Shown in pieces: positions 35,129 through 44,638 of a stretch of 64,000 nucleotides of DNA. The notes under the pieces were generated by a model. That model was not told the origin of the DNA. It saw nothing but the letters and a program-made list of their open reading frames with translations, and ran no database searches. The translations under genes were made by a program, and so were the position numbers. Numbering within the stretch: the first letter of the stretch is position 1; each line of letters starts with the position of its first letter. Source of the DNA: Rahnella aceris (lineage in GTDB: Bacteria; Pseudomonadota; Gammaproteobacteria; Enterobacterales; Enterobacteriaceae); NCBI RefSeq assembly GCF_011684115.1, contig NZ_JAADJV010000003.1, forward strand, positions 372,001 through 436,000, given 5' to 3'.

Positions 35129-37675
35129 ATGAATATTACCGACACATTATCCGATGCAAAAAAAACCGTTTCCATAAGTCTCAATCGTTACCATCTTGAT
35201 GTTCAGGGTTGCGAAGCATGCCTGGATGTTGAGTCTTTTTCTGGTCAAGAATTCGTAAGCTCAGGATATCGCTATAAAATAGACTTTACTAGTACCAACC
35301 AGGACATTAGCCAGCAAGCAATGCTTAACCGCAGCACTACATTGATAATGCAAACAGCGGGTGCACTGATGCCAGGTCTGTCGGCAGCCCAAGTTCAAAA
35401 AGTAGTCCACGGGGTAGTAACAAATTTCACTCGAGTGTCAGGTTCCGCTGATGAAGCACATTATCAAATAACTGTTGAACCTTTTTTTGCATTATTAGAT
35501 AAGCAAAAACGCACTCATCGCTTTTTTCTCAATAAATCAATTCCAGAAGTCATAGAGCAAATATTATGTGAGCACAATTTTAAAGGCTGGGAATTTGAGT
35601 TCAAGCTAAAGCAGAGTTATCCGATACGTGAACAAATCAACCAAATCGGAGAAAGCGACAGAGATTTTATCGAGCGCCTGATGTCTGAAGTAGGAATTTT
35701 CTATACTTTTGCATTACAACAAGACACACAGACCGAAGTACTTATTCTGGGAGATAAGCAAAGCTGTTATGTGTTTGGTAAAACACTTCCGCTGGGTAAT
35801 CCGGCAGGAATGAACGATAACGGCGTCGAGTCTGTTTGGGGGCTGTCCCAGCGACATCAAGTAGTTGAATCCTCAGTGCAAGCTAAAGATTACAACCACC
35901 GTGAGGCTCAACTTTCTCTGCTTTCTTCTCGAGCGGATATGACCAGAGGAGATGGGGATGGAATAACGTATGGCGACGTGTACCAGTACCAGCCCCGTCA
36001 CTTAACACGTGGAGATGCAACGACGCCAGCACCAGAAAGTGGTAATTTCTGGGCACGCCTTGAACATGAAAGATTTTTGGCTGCACAAACTCAATTACAG
36101 GGGAGCAGTACAGATGCTTCACTGCGTTTGTTAGAGGTTCTGACTGTGATGGATAGCGATATTCCATCTTCACTTCCTTCTGTATGGCAAACACCGGTCG
36201 TCATCACTGGATTACGGTTTTCGGCCAGTCGCTCTACGCCACTGCATGTAGGGTTTAGCGCAGTCCCTTACAGCGAAACCCTGTGCTGGCGCCCTGCTCT
36301 TAAGCCGCGCCCAAAAGTCAGCGGCACGATGATGGCACGCGTCACCAGCGCGAAAACCAACGATATCTACGCCTGGCAGGATGCGTCCGGTTTATACCGT
36401 GTTAAATTCGATGCCGATCAGGATGATAAAGCACAGGGCCAGGAAAGCATGCCTGTCCGCCTCGCCAAACCTTACGGTGGCGATGTGTATGGTATTCACT
36501 TCCCGCTGATCCAGGGCACCGAAGTGGCGATCGCGTTTCATGACGGTGACCCCGACCGCCCTTATATCGCCCATGCCCTGCACGATTCACGCCACACCGA
36601 CCATGTGACAGAAGCCAATAATACCCGCAACGTTATCCGTACCCCTGCAAATAACAAGCTGCGTATGGAAGATAAACGCGGCGAAGAGCATATAAAACTC
36701 AGTACGGAATACGGCGGCAAAACCCAGCTGAACCTTGGGCATAACGTCGATGCAAACAAAACACAACGCGGTGAAGGGTTTGAGCTGAGAACCGATAAAT
36801 GGGGGGCGATACGCGGCGGGAAGGGTTTATTTATTAGTGCTGATACGCAGCCGGGAGCCAGCGGTCAAATGCTGGAAATGGACGATGCGATAGCCCAGCT
36901 TGAGCAGGCGCTCACACTAGCCCGGAGCATGTCGAAAGCAGCACAAACAGCAAAGGCAACGCCAGGTGATACAGATTTCCAGCAGGCACTGAATAAGTCG
37001 CTCAGCAAGATGAAAGCTCCGGGTATTGTCATATCAGCCCCAGACGGCATTGGCCTCGTAAGTCCAAAAGCCATACGTGTGGCATCGGGCAATGAAAGCA
37101 TTGCCGTGGTGTCGGGCGGAAACACGGATATAAGCAGCGGTAAGTCCTTCACAGTTTCAGCCCGGGATACCGTAAGCCTATTTGCGCAGAGTACAGGAAT
37201 GCAGTTTTTTGCCGGTAATGGCAAAGTCGATATTCGGGCACTGGCGGATGAACTCGCTGCATCAGCTCAAAAAGATGTGACTATCACCAGCACGGAAGGA
37301 AAAGTGACGGTGAATGCCAGCCAGGAATTGATACTTAACTGCGCAGGGGCCTACATCAAGATTAGCGGTGGTAATATCGAGCTGGGTGCGCCGGGTAATA
37401 TTCTTTTGAAAGCCGCTAATGTACAGAAAATGGGCTCCTCAAGTCTCGACTCTCCTAAGCTTGAATTCCCAAAAGGTTATAGCGGAGGATTTACTCTTAA
37501 AGATCCTGAATCCGGTGAAATAAAGCCCTTCACGAAATATAAAATTACCACAGGTGAAGGTGAGATATTTGAAGGATTCTCAGACGCAGCAGGAAAGACG
37601 CCTGATATAAATTCAGTTGCCCCTACAAGTATCCAGGTAAGTTTTCCTGATGAAATCCCCACAGAAGGTCCCTGA
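35129..37675 (+). CDS. vgrG: VgrG1 (TssI), spike protein
   Basis: 848 residues. gp27-like N-terminal region (LNRYHLDVQGCEACLDVESF), gp5-like OB and needle region (GTMMARVTSA, then YGIHFPLIQGTEVAIAFHDGDPDRPYI), DUF2345 beta-helix, and a C-terminal segment (TKYKITTGEGEIFEGFSDAAG) like a small beta-sandwich adaptor. VgrG trimers tip the Hcp tube and carry effectors. The AT-rich first 370 codons contrast with a GC-rich middle nearly identical in protein sequence to vgrG2. An open in-frame stretch continues after its TGA. Confidence 0.93.
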   Translation: MNITDTLSDAKKTVSISLNRYHLDVQGCEACLDVESFSGQEFVSSGYRYKIDFTSTNQDISQQAMLNRSTTLIMQTAGALMPGLSAAQVQKVVHGVVTNFTRVSGSADEAHYQITVEPFFALLDKQKRTHRFFLNKSIPEVIEQILCEHNFKGWEFEFKLKQSYPIREQINQIGESDRDFIERLMSEVGIFYTFALQQDTQTEVLILGDKQSCYVFGKTLPLGNPAGMNDNGVESVWGLSQRHQVVESSVQAKDYNHREAQLSLLSSRADMTRGDGDGITYGDVYQYQPRHLTRGDATTPAPESGNFWARLEHERFLAAQTQLQGSSTDASLRLLEVLTVMDSDIPSSLPSVWQTPVVITGLRFSASRSTPLHVGFSAVPYSETLCWRPALKPRPKVSGTMMARVTSAKTNDIYAWQDASGLYRVKFDADQDDKAQGQESMPVRLAKPYGGDVYGIHFPLIQGTEVAIAFHDGDPDRPYIAHALHDSRHTDHVTEANNTRNVIRTPANNKLRMEDKRGEEHIKLSTEYGGKTQLNLGHNVDANKTQRGEGFELRTDKWGAIRGGKGLFISADTQPGASGQMLEMDDAIAQLEQALTLARSMSKAAQTAKATPGDTDFQQALNKSLSKMKAPGIVISAPDGIGLVSPKAIRVASGNESIAVVSGGNTDISSGKSFTVSARDTVSLFAQSTGMQFFAGNGKVDIRALADELAASAQKDVTITSTEGKVTVNASQELILNCAGAYIKISGGNIELGAPGNILLKAANVQKMGSSSLDSPKLEFPKGYSGGFTLKDPESGEIKPFTKYKITTGEGEIFEGFSDAAGKTPDINSVAPTSIQVSFPDEIPTEGP

Positions 37676-37726
37676 CATTGGGTTAAAGTAAGCTATGACT
37701 ACCACGCCTTAAAAAATGCAGGTCTT

Positions 37727-38011
37727 ATGCTTGGTAATCGCCTGACGTCTATGGGAGATGAAGGAAGAGTGTTTGGTTCTGATGGGAAGGACTATATGAA
37801 TACTAAAAGGGACATGGTCCTGGAATGGAAACCTATGCCCACAGATGCTGCAGAAGAGTTAATCGAAAAATCGGCTGTTTACAAATACGGTAAACAAAAG
37901 ATCGTCACTCAGACCTTCCTTGGGGGTGATGATAACTGGGCACCTGAAGGGAAATCCTGGCACTGGCAGCCGGTAATGGCTGATGATATCTATGAAAGCA
38001 AGGGCAAATAA
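37727..38011 (+). CDS. protein of unknown function downstream of vgrG1
   Basis: 94 residues from ATG 37727 (MLGNRLTSMGDEGRVFGSDG). It is in the same frame as vgrG1 and the frame is open all the way back to the vgrG1 TGA; the 17 upstream codons (HWVKVSYDYHALKNAG...) look coding, and there is no good ribosome site at the ATG. So it may be the C-terminal part of a longer protein. It ends three bases before a membrane-protein gene. No family recognised. Confidence 0.5.
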   Translation: MLGNRLTSMGDEGRVFGSDGKDYMNTKRDMVLEWKPMPTDAAEELIEKSAVYKYGKQKIVTQTFLGGDDNWAPEGKSWHWQPVMADDIYESKGK

Positions 38012-38013
38012 AA

Positions 38014-38436
38014 ATGAAAAATAAATTTAACAACATCTACTTGTTCTGGGCAGCAATGGATTTTTTATACATCGTGAGATTTGTCTGGCTGAATATACTA
38101 CAAGGAAGAATTCCACTTATAGATGACATCCTTTCCTTTAGTAAAATTTATCCTGAGCATGGCGTTTCATCGGTTATCATATTTTCCACATCCCTTCTTC
38201 TTAACATTTCTATTATATTCTCCTTTATTCTTCTAGTTAAGAAATGGAAAAGGGTTAATTTTTTTATTTATCTGCAAACCCCTTTCCGCCTGTTATTGCT
38301 CACGCCATCGTTGTCTTTTCTTCCCTGGCTATTCAAAAGCCTCAGCATTAGTAGTGCGCTAGTTTTGATTTTAGCAGTCATTGTTTCAGAAATAATAAAG
38401 GTGTATTCATTAAAAATTGCACAAAAAAGCGTTTAA
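38014..38436 (+). CDS. four-helix membrane protein, candidate immunity protein
   Basis: 140 residues, basic, with predicted membrane helices near 8-29, 53-75, 92-108 and 114-134. It begins three bases after the 94-residue gene. Inner-membrane proteins in this position often protect against pore-forming or membrane-acting T6SS toxins, but nothing here identifies the partner. AT-rich. Confidence 0.55.
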   Translation: MKNKFNNIYLFWAAMDFLYIVRFVWLNILQGRIPLIDDILSFSKIYPEHGVSSVIIFSTSLLLNISIIFSFILLVKKWKRVNFFIYLQTPFRLLLLTPSLSFLPWLFKSLSISSALVLILAVIVSEIIKVYSLKIAQKSV

Positions 38437-38482
38437 GAATTAAACGGAAATAACGATAACAAAACAGGGAGTGAAAAAATCT

Positions 38483-40432
38483 ATGGCAACGCAACAAGCA
38501 TACACTTCAGCGTCTCCTCAAAACCAGAATGCATACACTGGTAAGCAGAAACCCTATTGGGTTGAAATACAATTGGTCGATGAAGAAGGGAAGGCCGTCG
38601 CCAATATGCCATGGCAGGCAGAAAACAGCGCAACGCCAGGAGGTTATGAGAAAGAACTCAAAGGGACCAGCGATGCAACTGGCCTGATAAGAATAGAGCC
38701 TCGCTATGGCAGCGAACTACGATTATTTATCGATGCCCAACCGCTGGCTAAAGAAATGGAACAACGCTCACTGCGGGTTAGTCGCGAACTCAATGATTCT
38801 ACCGTGCGCAATGATGCTGAAGAAAACGGGCATATCTGGCATTATGCGGTTATTGGTGAATTATGCCGGACGGTTCCGGATATTGAACAGCGAGAAGGTG
38901 AGCCTTTTCCACCTCCATTCCATTTCCCTGCAGATAAATCATTTAAAGGTTTTAAAATAAGAACCAATGAGCTTGAACAACGGCATGTCATTGAGATTTG
39001 TCCCTTCAGAGCCTGGGAACTGGTTTTGCATCATCAGAAAGACTATTCGATGGCGAATGCCATTAATTTAGGGGCCGCAGCGTCACTGGCCTATGCGGAT
39101 GATAGTAGTATTGACGAAGCCTCTATTAGCCATTTTTTTATTAATCAGTGTCAAAACTTATCCAGATTACCACAATTACATAAGGGCGATTATTCAACTA
39201 ACGCCTTAGTCAAAGATGTTTCATTTAGCAAAAGGTATTTTCCACCTGTCTATATGGATTCTACAAAAGCAGCAGAACCCGATGGAGATACTCAGCTTTT
39301 TTATGTATACAATGATGACAATGTCATTGTGGCGTGGCGTGGTACAGCCAGTTTCTGGGACGGGGTTGCTGATGGTTCTTTCCGCCCAGTAGAATCTGAG
39401 TCGTGTGATATCAAATTGCAGTGCACAGAGCTGGTGTCGAAAGGCAAGGTGCACTATGGTTTTTGGGATGGATATAGCGTAGTTGAACGTAAGTTTCAAA
39501 ATGAAATTAAAAAATTGCAGACAGTTATAAAAGGTAGATACTTATATATTTGTGGTCATAGTCTCGGAGGCGCACTAGCCCTGATACATGCGGCAAGTTT
39601 AAAATCGCAAATGCCTATTTTATACACCTACGGAATGCCAAGGACTTTTACTCGCGATGCTGTGAGTCAATTATCTGATATCACACATTACCGACACGTT
39701 AACGAAACTGATCCTGTCCCAGCGTTGCCACCAGAAGCTAATCTGGACAACTGGTTTTATAATTTATGGGGACCATTGGGAGTAGTATTAGGAGGGGTAT
39801 GGTCCACTCTTGAATTAGGTGCATATCAGCTTAAAGAGTGGGGAGACTGCTTCTGGCATCATGGAAATACAGTTGCCTTTCTGGATACAACACAGAGTAG
39901 GGTATGGAAAGAGTGTAAAGTAACATTACCCTATCCTCATAATTGTATGACCATTCGTAAGCGATTGCCTCTCAGCGTAACCTTATACCTGGCACCCTGT
40001 CTTGCGGAGGGCTCTGCGCTAGCTGCGGGTGAACAACAAAAAGAGTTTAAGAATAAATTGACAAGAGAAGACTTGCTGGAGTTTTTCCCTAAAGGTACAA
40101 ATCCTGCGAGGGGAACAGCTCTTAATATATTTAAACATTTCATGACTTCTTACATGCCATATATTAACAATAAATTGCTTGAATTAATTTATCAGGAAGA
40201 ATTAAGTCTAGGGGATTCATTTAGCGAGCATCAAGATAGAATCGAAGCCTTTAAAAATCAAATAAATGAGAACCTCACTGAAATACCTGAAAATGAGTTA
40301 AAAAGAAATAGATTATTTTTGGAACTTGAAGAATTACTAAAAGTGTCAATTACTCCAACTCTAAGTTCTGAAAAAGGTAATATTATCATGCAAAGATTTT
40401 CCCTTTACGGAGAAGAGGAGATTGAACAATGA
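38483..40432 (+). CDS. class 3 lipase-type T6SS phospholipase effector (Tle)
   Basis: 649 residues from ATG 38483 (a GTG at 38471 is in frame but abuts the GGGAG site). N-terminal beta domain about 20-110 (PYWVEIQLVDEEGKAVANMP), then a lipase class 3 core with Ser360 (CGHSLGGALA), Asp410 (NETDPVPAL) and His459/460 (FWHHGNTV). The fold and site fit Tle-type effectors that attack phospholipids of rival cells. Its stop overlaps the first of a set of lipoprotein genes that are probably its immunity proteins. AT-rich. Confidence 0.75.
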   Translation: MATQQAYTSASPQNQNAYTGKQKPYWVEIQLVDEEGKAVANMPWQAENSATPGGYEKELKGTSDATGLIRIEPRYGSELRLFIDAQPLAKEMEQRSLRVSRELNDSTVRNDAEENGHIWHYAVIGELCRTVPDIEQREGEPFPPPFHFPADKSFKGFKIRTNELEQRHVIEICPFRAWELVLHHQKDYSMANAINLGAAASLAYADDSSIDEASISHFFINQCQNLSRLPQLHKGDYSTNALVKDVSFSKRYFPPVYMDSTKAAEPDGDTQLFYVYNDDNVIVAWRGTASFWDGVADGSFRPVESESCDIKLQCTELVSKGKVHYGFWDGYSVVERKFQNEIKKLQTVIKGRYLYICGHSLGGALALIHAASLKSQMPILYTYGMPRTFTRDAVSQLSDITHYRHVNETDPVPALPPEANLDNWFYNLWGPLGVVLGGVWSTLELGAYQLKEWGDCFWHHGNTVAFLDTTQSRVWKECKVTLPYPHNCMTIRKRLPLSVTLYLAPCLAEGSALAAGEQQKEFKNKLTREDLLEFFPKGTNPARGTALNIFKHFMTSYMPYINNKLLELIYQEELSLGDSFSEHQDRIEAFKNQINENLTEIPENELKRNRLFLELEELLKVSITPTLSSEKGNIIMQRFSLYGEEEIEQ

Positions 40433-41202
40433 TTGACCGATTAAAGATTTTAATAATCCTTCTGCCAATGCTATTCAGCAGCGGTTGCGCCAGCAAAGCT
40501 GACCGTACATTATCACCACCGACTGATACACAATGGGTTAATGTGGAAATCAAAAATCCTTCACCCTATACAAAACCGTTTCCACTTGAGGTCGTTTACA
40601 TTTCTCATAAGTGCATGAAAATTAGCATAAACGGAGTTGATGGTTCCCGAGAAGAAAAGCCAAGTTACAATGGTGTTAAAGTCCCTATCTTGCAACAGGG
40701 GAACAGTAATGACTGGCATGCAAAAGTAGCAATGAAGGGTGGAGGGTCATGTGAATGGACATTGAGTGAGTTTAATCTCGGAATTGAATATACTGATGCC
40801 ACACATCTCGGTAAAGATTTGGTACCAGGTACAGCGGTTGGAGCAACGTTCGCTTTTGATGATATTGCTGCTCGCAATGGGAAATTTGATAATTTTTCAG
40901 GGAACATTAGTATTTCACCCTTATACTTCCCCGTAATACAGGAAGAAATCAACCCAAATAAAAAAACATTAAATCTCTTCGGGAAGAAAGATTTTTTATC
41001 TCTGAAAAGCTTAAAAAGCCCTGAGAATGTAAACATTCAATATAAACCGCTTTTAAACGAAAAAAAAATAACAAGAATGGTTGCGCCAAAAGAAAATAAA
41101 CATGGTGTTTTTTACAGTTTTGTATACCCGGACGGTTCAGTAATCTCCGATGGTAGTATTAATCCGAGCTTTGATAAAATTAATAATTCCGAAATCAAAT
41201 AA
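40429..41202 (+). CDS. immunity-type lipoprotein, copy A
   Basis: 257 residues, lipobox SSGC (FSSGCASKAD), periplasmic beta-rich body with NPSPYTKPFPLEVVYISHKC. It overlaps the lipase gene by four bases (ATGA), the arrangement of effector/immunity pairs. First of an A-B-A'-B' array. Family not recognised beyond its paralogues here. Confidence 0.65.
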   Translation: MIDRLKILIILLPMLFSSGCASKADRTLSPPTDTQWVNVEIKNPSPYTKPFPLEVVYISHKCMKISINGVDGSREEKPSYNGVKVPILQQGNSNDWHAKVAMKGGGSCEWTLSEFNLGIEYTDATHLGKDLVPGTAVGATFAFDDIAARNGKFDNFSGNISISPLYFPVIQEEINPNKKTLNLFGKKDFLSLKSLKSPENVNIQYKPLLNEKKITRMVAPKENKHGVFYSFVYPDGSVISDGSINPSFDKINNSEIK

Positions 41203-41233
41203 TTAACACATCCTGTTTTACAAGGATTACAAA

Positions 41234-41992
41234 ATGAATAACAAATCAATAATTCTCATGACTTTTGTTTTATCAAACTGCGGCTGTGTTAGCAACACCG
41301 ACCATACATTATCACCACCCTCTGATACTCAATGGGTTAATGTGGAAGTTCAAAATCCGTCACCTTATACAAAACCGTTTCCACTTGAGGTCAGATATAT
41401 TTCTCATAAATGTTTGAAAAAAAGAGTAAGCGGTGTTGATGGTTCTGTCATTACCGAACCAAGCTATAACGTCATTAAAATCCCGCTGCAGCAAAGAGAT
41501 AATGATCTCTGGAAGGCAAAGGTTGCGATGACCGGCGGTGGATCCTGCAACTGGACGTTGAGTGCCCTAAATCTGGGGATAGAATATATTGATGCGACTC
41601 ATCTGGGAAAGGATCTCGTACCTGGCACAGCCGTGGGTGCTAGCATTGCTTTTGATGATGATGCTTCTCGCAATGGGAAGTTTACCGCTGTACAGGGAGA
41701 TATATGGATTTCAGAGAAATATTACCCATACATAAGAGAAAGAAATATTTCTGAAAAAATAAAAACCCTTTCACTCTTAGGTAAAAAAAGTTTTGTTTCT
41801 TATCGTGAAATCAATGCTAATAATATTTTATTTAACCCCAAGGTAGATGAAAGTAAAATTGTTAAATTTATCGAGCCTGAAAAAAAAATTGATGGCGCCC
41901 ATGCAAAAATAGTTTATCCCGATGGAAGCATTGCTCCTGAAAGAACGCTTTTTCCTGATTTTAACTTGGTTGATAAAATGAAGGTTGAATAA
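41234..41992 (+). CDS. immunity-type lipoprotein, copy B
   Basis: 252 residues, paralogous to copy A over its whole length, with the same TQWVNVEVQNPSPYTKPFPL block but a diverged C-terminus. The signal ends in SNCGC, a poor lipobox beside the SSGC of copy A. ACAAGGATTACAAA leader. Divergence from copy A may widen the set of lipases resisted; that is inference. Confidence 0.6.
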   Translation: MNNKSIILMTFVLSNCGCVSNTDHTLSPPSDTQWVNVEVQNPSPYTKPFPLEVRYISHKCLKKRVSGVDGSVITEPSYNVIKIPLQQRDNDLWKAKVAMTGGGSCNWTLSALNLGIEYIDATHLGKDLVPGTAVGASIAFDDDASRNGKFTAVQGDIWISEKYYPYIRERNISEKIKTLSLLGKKSFVSYREINANNILFNPKVDESKIVKFIEPEKKIDGAHAKIVYPDGSIAPERTLFPDFNLVDKMKVE

Positions 41993-42015
41993 TTGATAAC
42001 TTAAGTGACTCCAGA

Positions 42016-42775
42016 ATGAACAATAAAACATTAGTCCTTCTGACTTTTTACCAAAAAGTGGCTGTGCAGTTACAGCAGACCGTACCTTATTACCCCACTC
42101 TGACACTCAATGGGTTAATGTGGAAGTTCAAAACCCGTCACCTTATACAAAACCGTTTCCACTTGAAGTAGTTTATAGTTCTCATAAATGCATGAAAATT
42201 AGCATAAACAGAGTTGATGGCTCCCGTGAAGCAAAGCCAAGTTATAATGGTATTAAAGTCCCTCTCCTGCAACAGGGGAACACTAATGACTGGCATGCAA
42301 AAGTGGCAGTGAAGGGTGGAGGATCATGCGAATGGACACTGAGTGAGTTTAATCTCGGCATTGAATATATCGATGCCACACATCTCGGTAAGATTTGGTA
42401 CCGGGTACAGCGGTTGGAGCAACGATCGCTTTTGATGATATTGCTGCTCGCAATGGGAAATTTGATAATTTTTCAGGGAACATTAGTATTTCACCCTTAT
42501 AATTCCCCGTAATACAGGAAGAAATCAACCCAAATAAAAAAACATTAAATCTCTTCGGGAAGAAAGATTTTTTATCTCTGAAAAGCTTAAAAAGCCCTGA
42601 GAATGTAAACATTCAATACAAACCGCTTTTAAACGAAAAAAATAACAAGAATGGTTGCGCCAAAAGAAAATAAACATGGTGTTTTTTACAGTTTTGTATA
42701 CCCGGACGGTTCAGTAATCTCCGATGGTAGCATTAATCCGAGCTTTGATAAAATTAATAATTCCGAAATCAAATA
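42016..42775 (+). pseudogene. immunity-type lipoprotein copy A', frameshifted
   Basis: Its start resembles copy B (MNNKT..), while from about 42160 it follows copy A closely. Disruptions relative to copy A: a shift within the signal region, loss of one A in GGTAAAGATTTGG (near 42388), TAC to TAA at about 42499-42501, and two A fewer in the A-run near 42636. A mosaic of A and B that can no longer encode the full protein. Confidence 0.8.
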
Positions 42776-42807
42776 ATTAACACATCCTGTTTTACAAGGA
42801 TTACAAA

Positions 42808-42984
42808 ATGAATAACAAATCAATAATTCTCATGACTTTTGTTTTATCAAACTGCGGCTGTGTTAGCAACACCGACCATACATTATCACCACCCTCTGAT
42901 ACTCAATGGGTTAATGTGGAAGTTCAAAACCCGTCACCTTATACAAAACCGTTTCCACTTGAGGTCGCCAGTATTTTTATATAG
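42808..42984 (+). pseudogene. immunity-type lipoprotein copy B', truncated
   Basis: The first 53 codons, and the 30 bases upstream, repeat copy B almost exactly (repeat distance 1,574 bases). After FPLEV the homology ends and a short tail ASIFI and stop follow, so about four fifths of the protein is missing. Confidence 0.8.
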
Positions 42985-43132
42985 ATGAATAAATGAGAAG
43001 TAGAATCCATGGGCATTATATTTATTAACTCCGGCGTGGACACTTTACGTAAAAACAGACCTCAAGAATATTAATAAAATTACGTAACTTCTCCCGACAA
43101 AAAAAATTAAACCAAATTTAAGATTCGTACAT

Positions 43133-43158
43133 TTAAAGGTACTTTAAAGTACCTTTAA
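43133..43158. repeat. 26-bp perfect palindrome upstream of PAAR gene
   Basis: Half-site TTAAAGGTACTTT followed directly by its exact complement, ending 46 bases before the PAAR ATG. No T-run follows. Candidate operator, or a cruciform at the end of the effector island. Confidence 0.7.
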
Positions 43159-43204
43159 CGTTATTTCATCAATGTTATTTGAACATCAAATAAAAGGAAT
43201 TTTC

Positions 43205-43471
43205 ATGCCAAAAGGCTTCGTATTACTCGGCGACAAAACCACACACGGTGGCTCTGTTATTTCAGCCTCTTCAACCATGATTGTAAACGGAAAACCTGTC
43301 GCGTTAGTCGGTGACAAAGTCAGTTGCCCGGTTCCCTTCCACGGTGTTAACCCTATTGTAGAAGGTTCACCCGAATGGTCATCAGACGGTAAAGCAGTTG
43401 TGGTGGATGGCTGCAAATGTCTTTGCGGTTGTCAGGTCATCTCCGGTGCACCGGATTGCGCAATAGGATAA
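43205..43471 (+). CDS. PAAR-domain spike tip protein
   Basis: 88 residues from ATG 43205 (AAAAGGAATTTTC leader): MPKGFVLLGDKTTHGGSVIS, then GDKVSCPVPFHGVNPIVEGS and cysteine-rich CKCLCGC. PAAR proteins bind zinc and sharpen the VgrG spike. No C-terminal toxin extension. It follows the lipase/immunity island and precedes the tssM group by three bases. Confidence 0.92.
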   Translation: MPKGFVLLGDKTTHGGSVISASSTMIVNGKPVALVGDKVSCPVPFHGVNPIVEGSPEWSSDGKAVVVDGCKCLCGCQVISGAPDCAIG

Positions 43472-43474
43472 GTC

Positions 43475-44638
43475 ATGGGCTGGGAACGTCAAAAACCCTT
43501 TACGACTGAACAACCCTCACCTCCCTCTTCCGGTGGCTGGTTAATCAGTGGTGTGCTGGCGGTGATTGCCGGTGTGTTGTTATTTGTTTTACATGCATCA
43601 GGAACATTCAGTGCACTGAAAGCCATAAATATCTGGTTATTCGCGCTGATACCCATAGTGCTCTGGATACTGACTTTCAGTACCTGTGGTTATCTTTATG
43701 GCCGCGAAATGGAGCGTTTCCAGTTCTTCCAGCGTGAGGCTGAACACGCTCAGCAACAATGGACCGCATGGGCCGAACGTTATATCGCGCTCTCAGCAAG
43801 TTGCGTCATGCTGCCGGACAGTATTTCAGCGGCCTTATTAAAGCAAAACCTCAGAGGGTTACCACAGCAGCAAGGGCTGGTTCGCCACATTGATTATTTG
43901 AAAGATAACAAGTCGGTCATTAATACGTTGCTGGAAGGTATTCAGAGTGCCCTGCGGATACTCCCCCCTGAGTTAGCACTTCAGGTCACGGTATTAACCG
44001 ATGAACCTGAATCAGGCAGGCAGAAATTATTCGCACTGTTTGATGAGTGCTGGCAGACCCGTGCGCCTGAAAACCTTCGTCCTGCATCGCTGAATATCAT
44101 CGATCAGCTTTCATTCCGTTCACTTGATGAAAGGCTCGGACAACCGGAATCCACAGTCCAGTTGATTTTGGTGATACAGATGAACGGGAATACTCATTAT
44201 TCCGACGGTCTGGCCGCATTGTTGTTCACTAGTGATGATGTCGCGCAAGAACATGCTTTACCTCACATCGTCCGCGTACTGCGGCCTATGCCACTGGATG
44301 TGGGTAATCTCAACGAAGAGCTGACTTTACTTCTTACGACACAAACGCAGGCCTGCCGGACTGCCCGCGTCCTGGGTGATCACCAGAAATGGACCGGGTC
44401 CTCCGCCGCACTTATCACCATTGGAAATGCGCTGGGTACTCAATGGGAGGCCGAAAATATTCTGACTATCGAAACATATTGCGGCATTCAGGGGCCATTC
44501 TCCCCATGGTTAACCCTCGCGCTGGGGGCTGATTTTGTTCATATCGGACAACAATCTTGGTTAGCGTTATCCACAACAGGAGCAGAAAATTTTGTTTACA
44601 CCATCGCATCAGGGAGTGGGGATGAGCGTATTAAGTAG
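43475..44638 (+). CDS. T6SS-associated membrane protein of unknown function
   Basis: 387 residues with two N-terminal membrane helices (about 22-41 and 49-72) and a large soluble domain with STVQLILVIQMNG and alternating strands and helices. Genes of this kind sit between PAAR and tssM in some enterobacterial T6SS loci; no role is known to me. It overlaps the start of tssM by 17 bases. Confidence 0.65.
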   Translation: MGWERQKPFTTEQPSPPSSGGWLISGVLAVIAGVLLFVLHASGTFSALKAINIWLFALIPIVLWILTFSTCGYLYGREMERFQFFQREAEHAQQQWTAWAERYIALSASCVMLPDSISAALLKQNLRGLPQQQGLVRHIDYLKDNKSVINTLLEGIQSALRILPPELALQVTVLTDEPESGRQKLFALFDECWQTRAPENLRPASLNIIDQLSFRSLDERLGQPESTVQLILVIQMNGNTHYSDGLAALLFTSDDVAQEHALPHIVRVLRPMPLDVGNLNEELTLLLTTQTQACRTARVLGDHQKWTGSSAALITIGNALGTQWEAENILTIETYCGIQGPFSPWLTLALGADFVHIGQQSWLALSTTGAENFVYTIASGSGDERIK

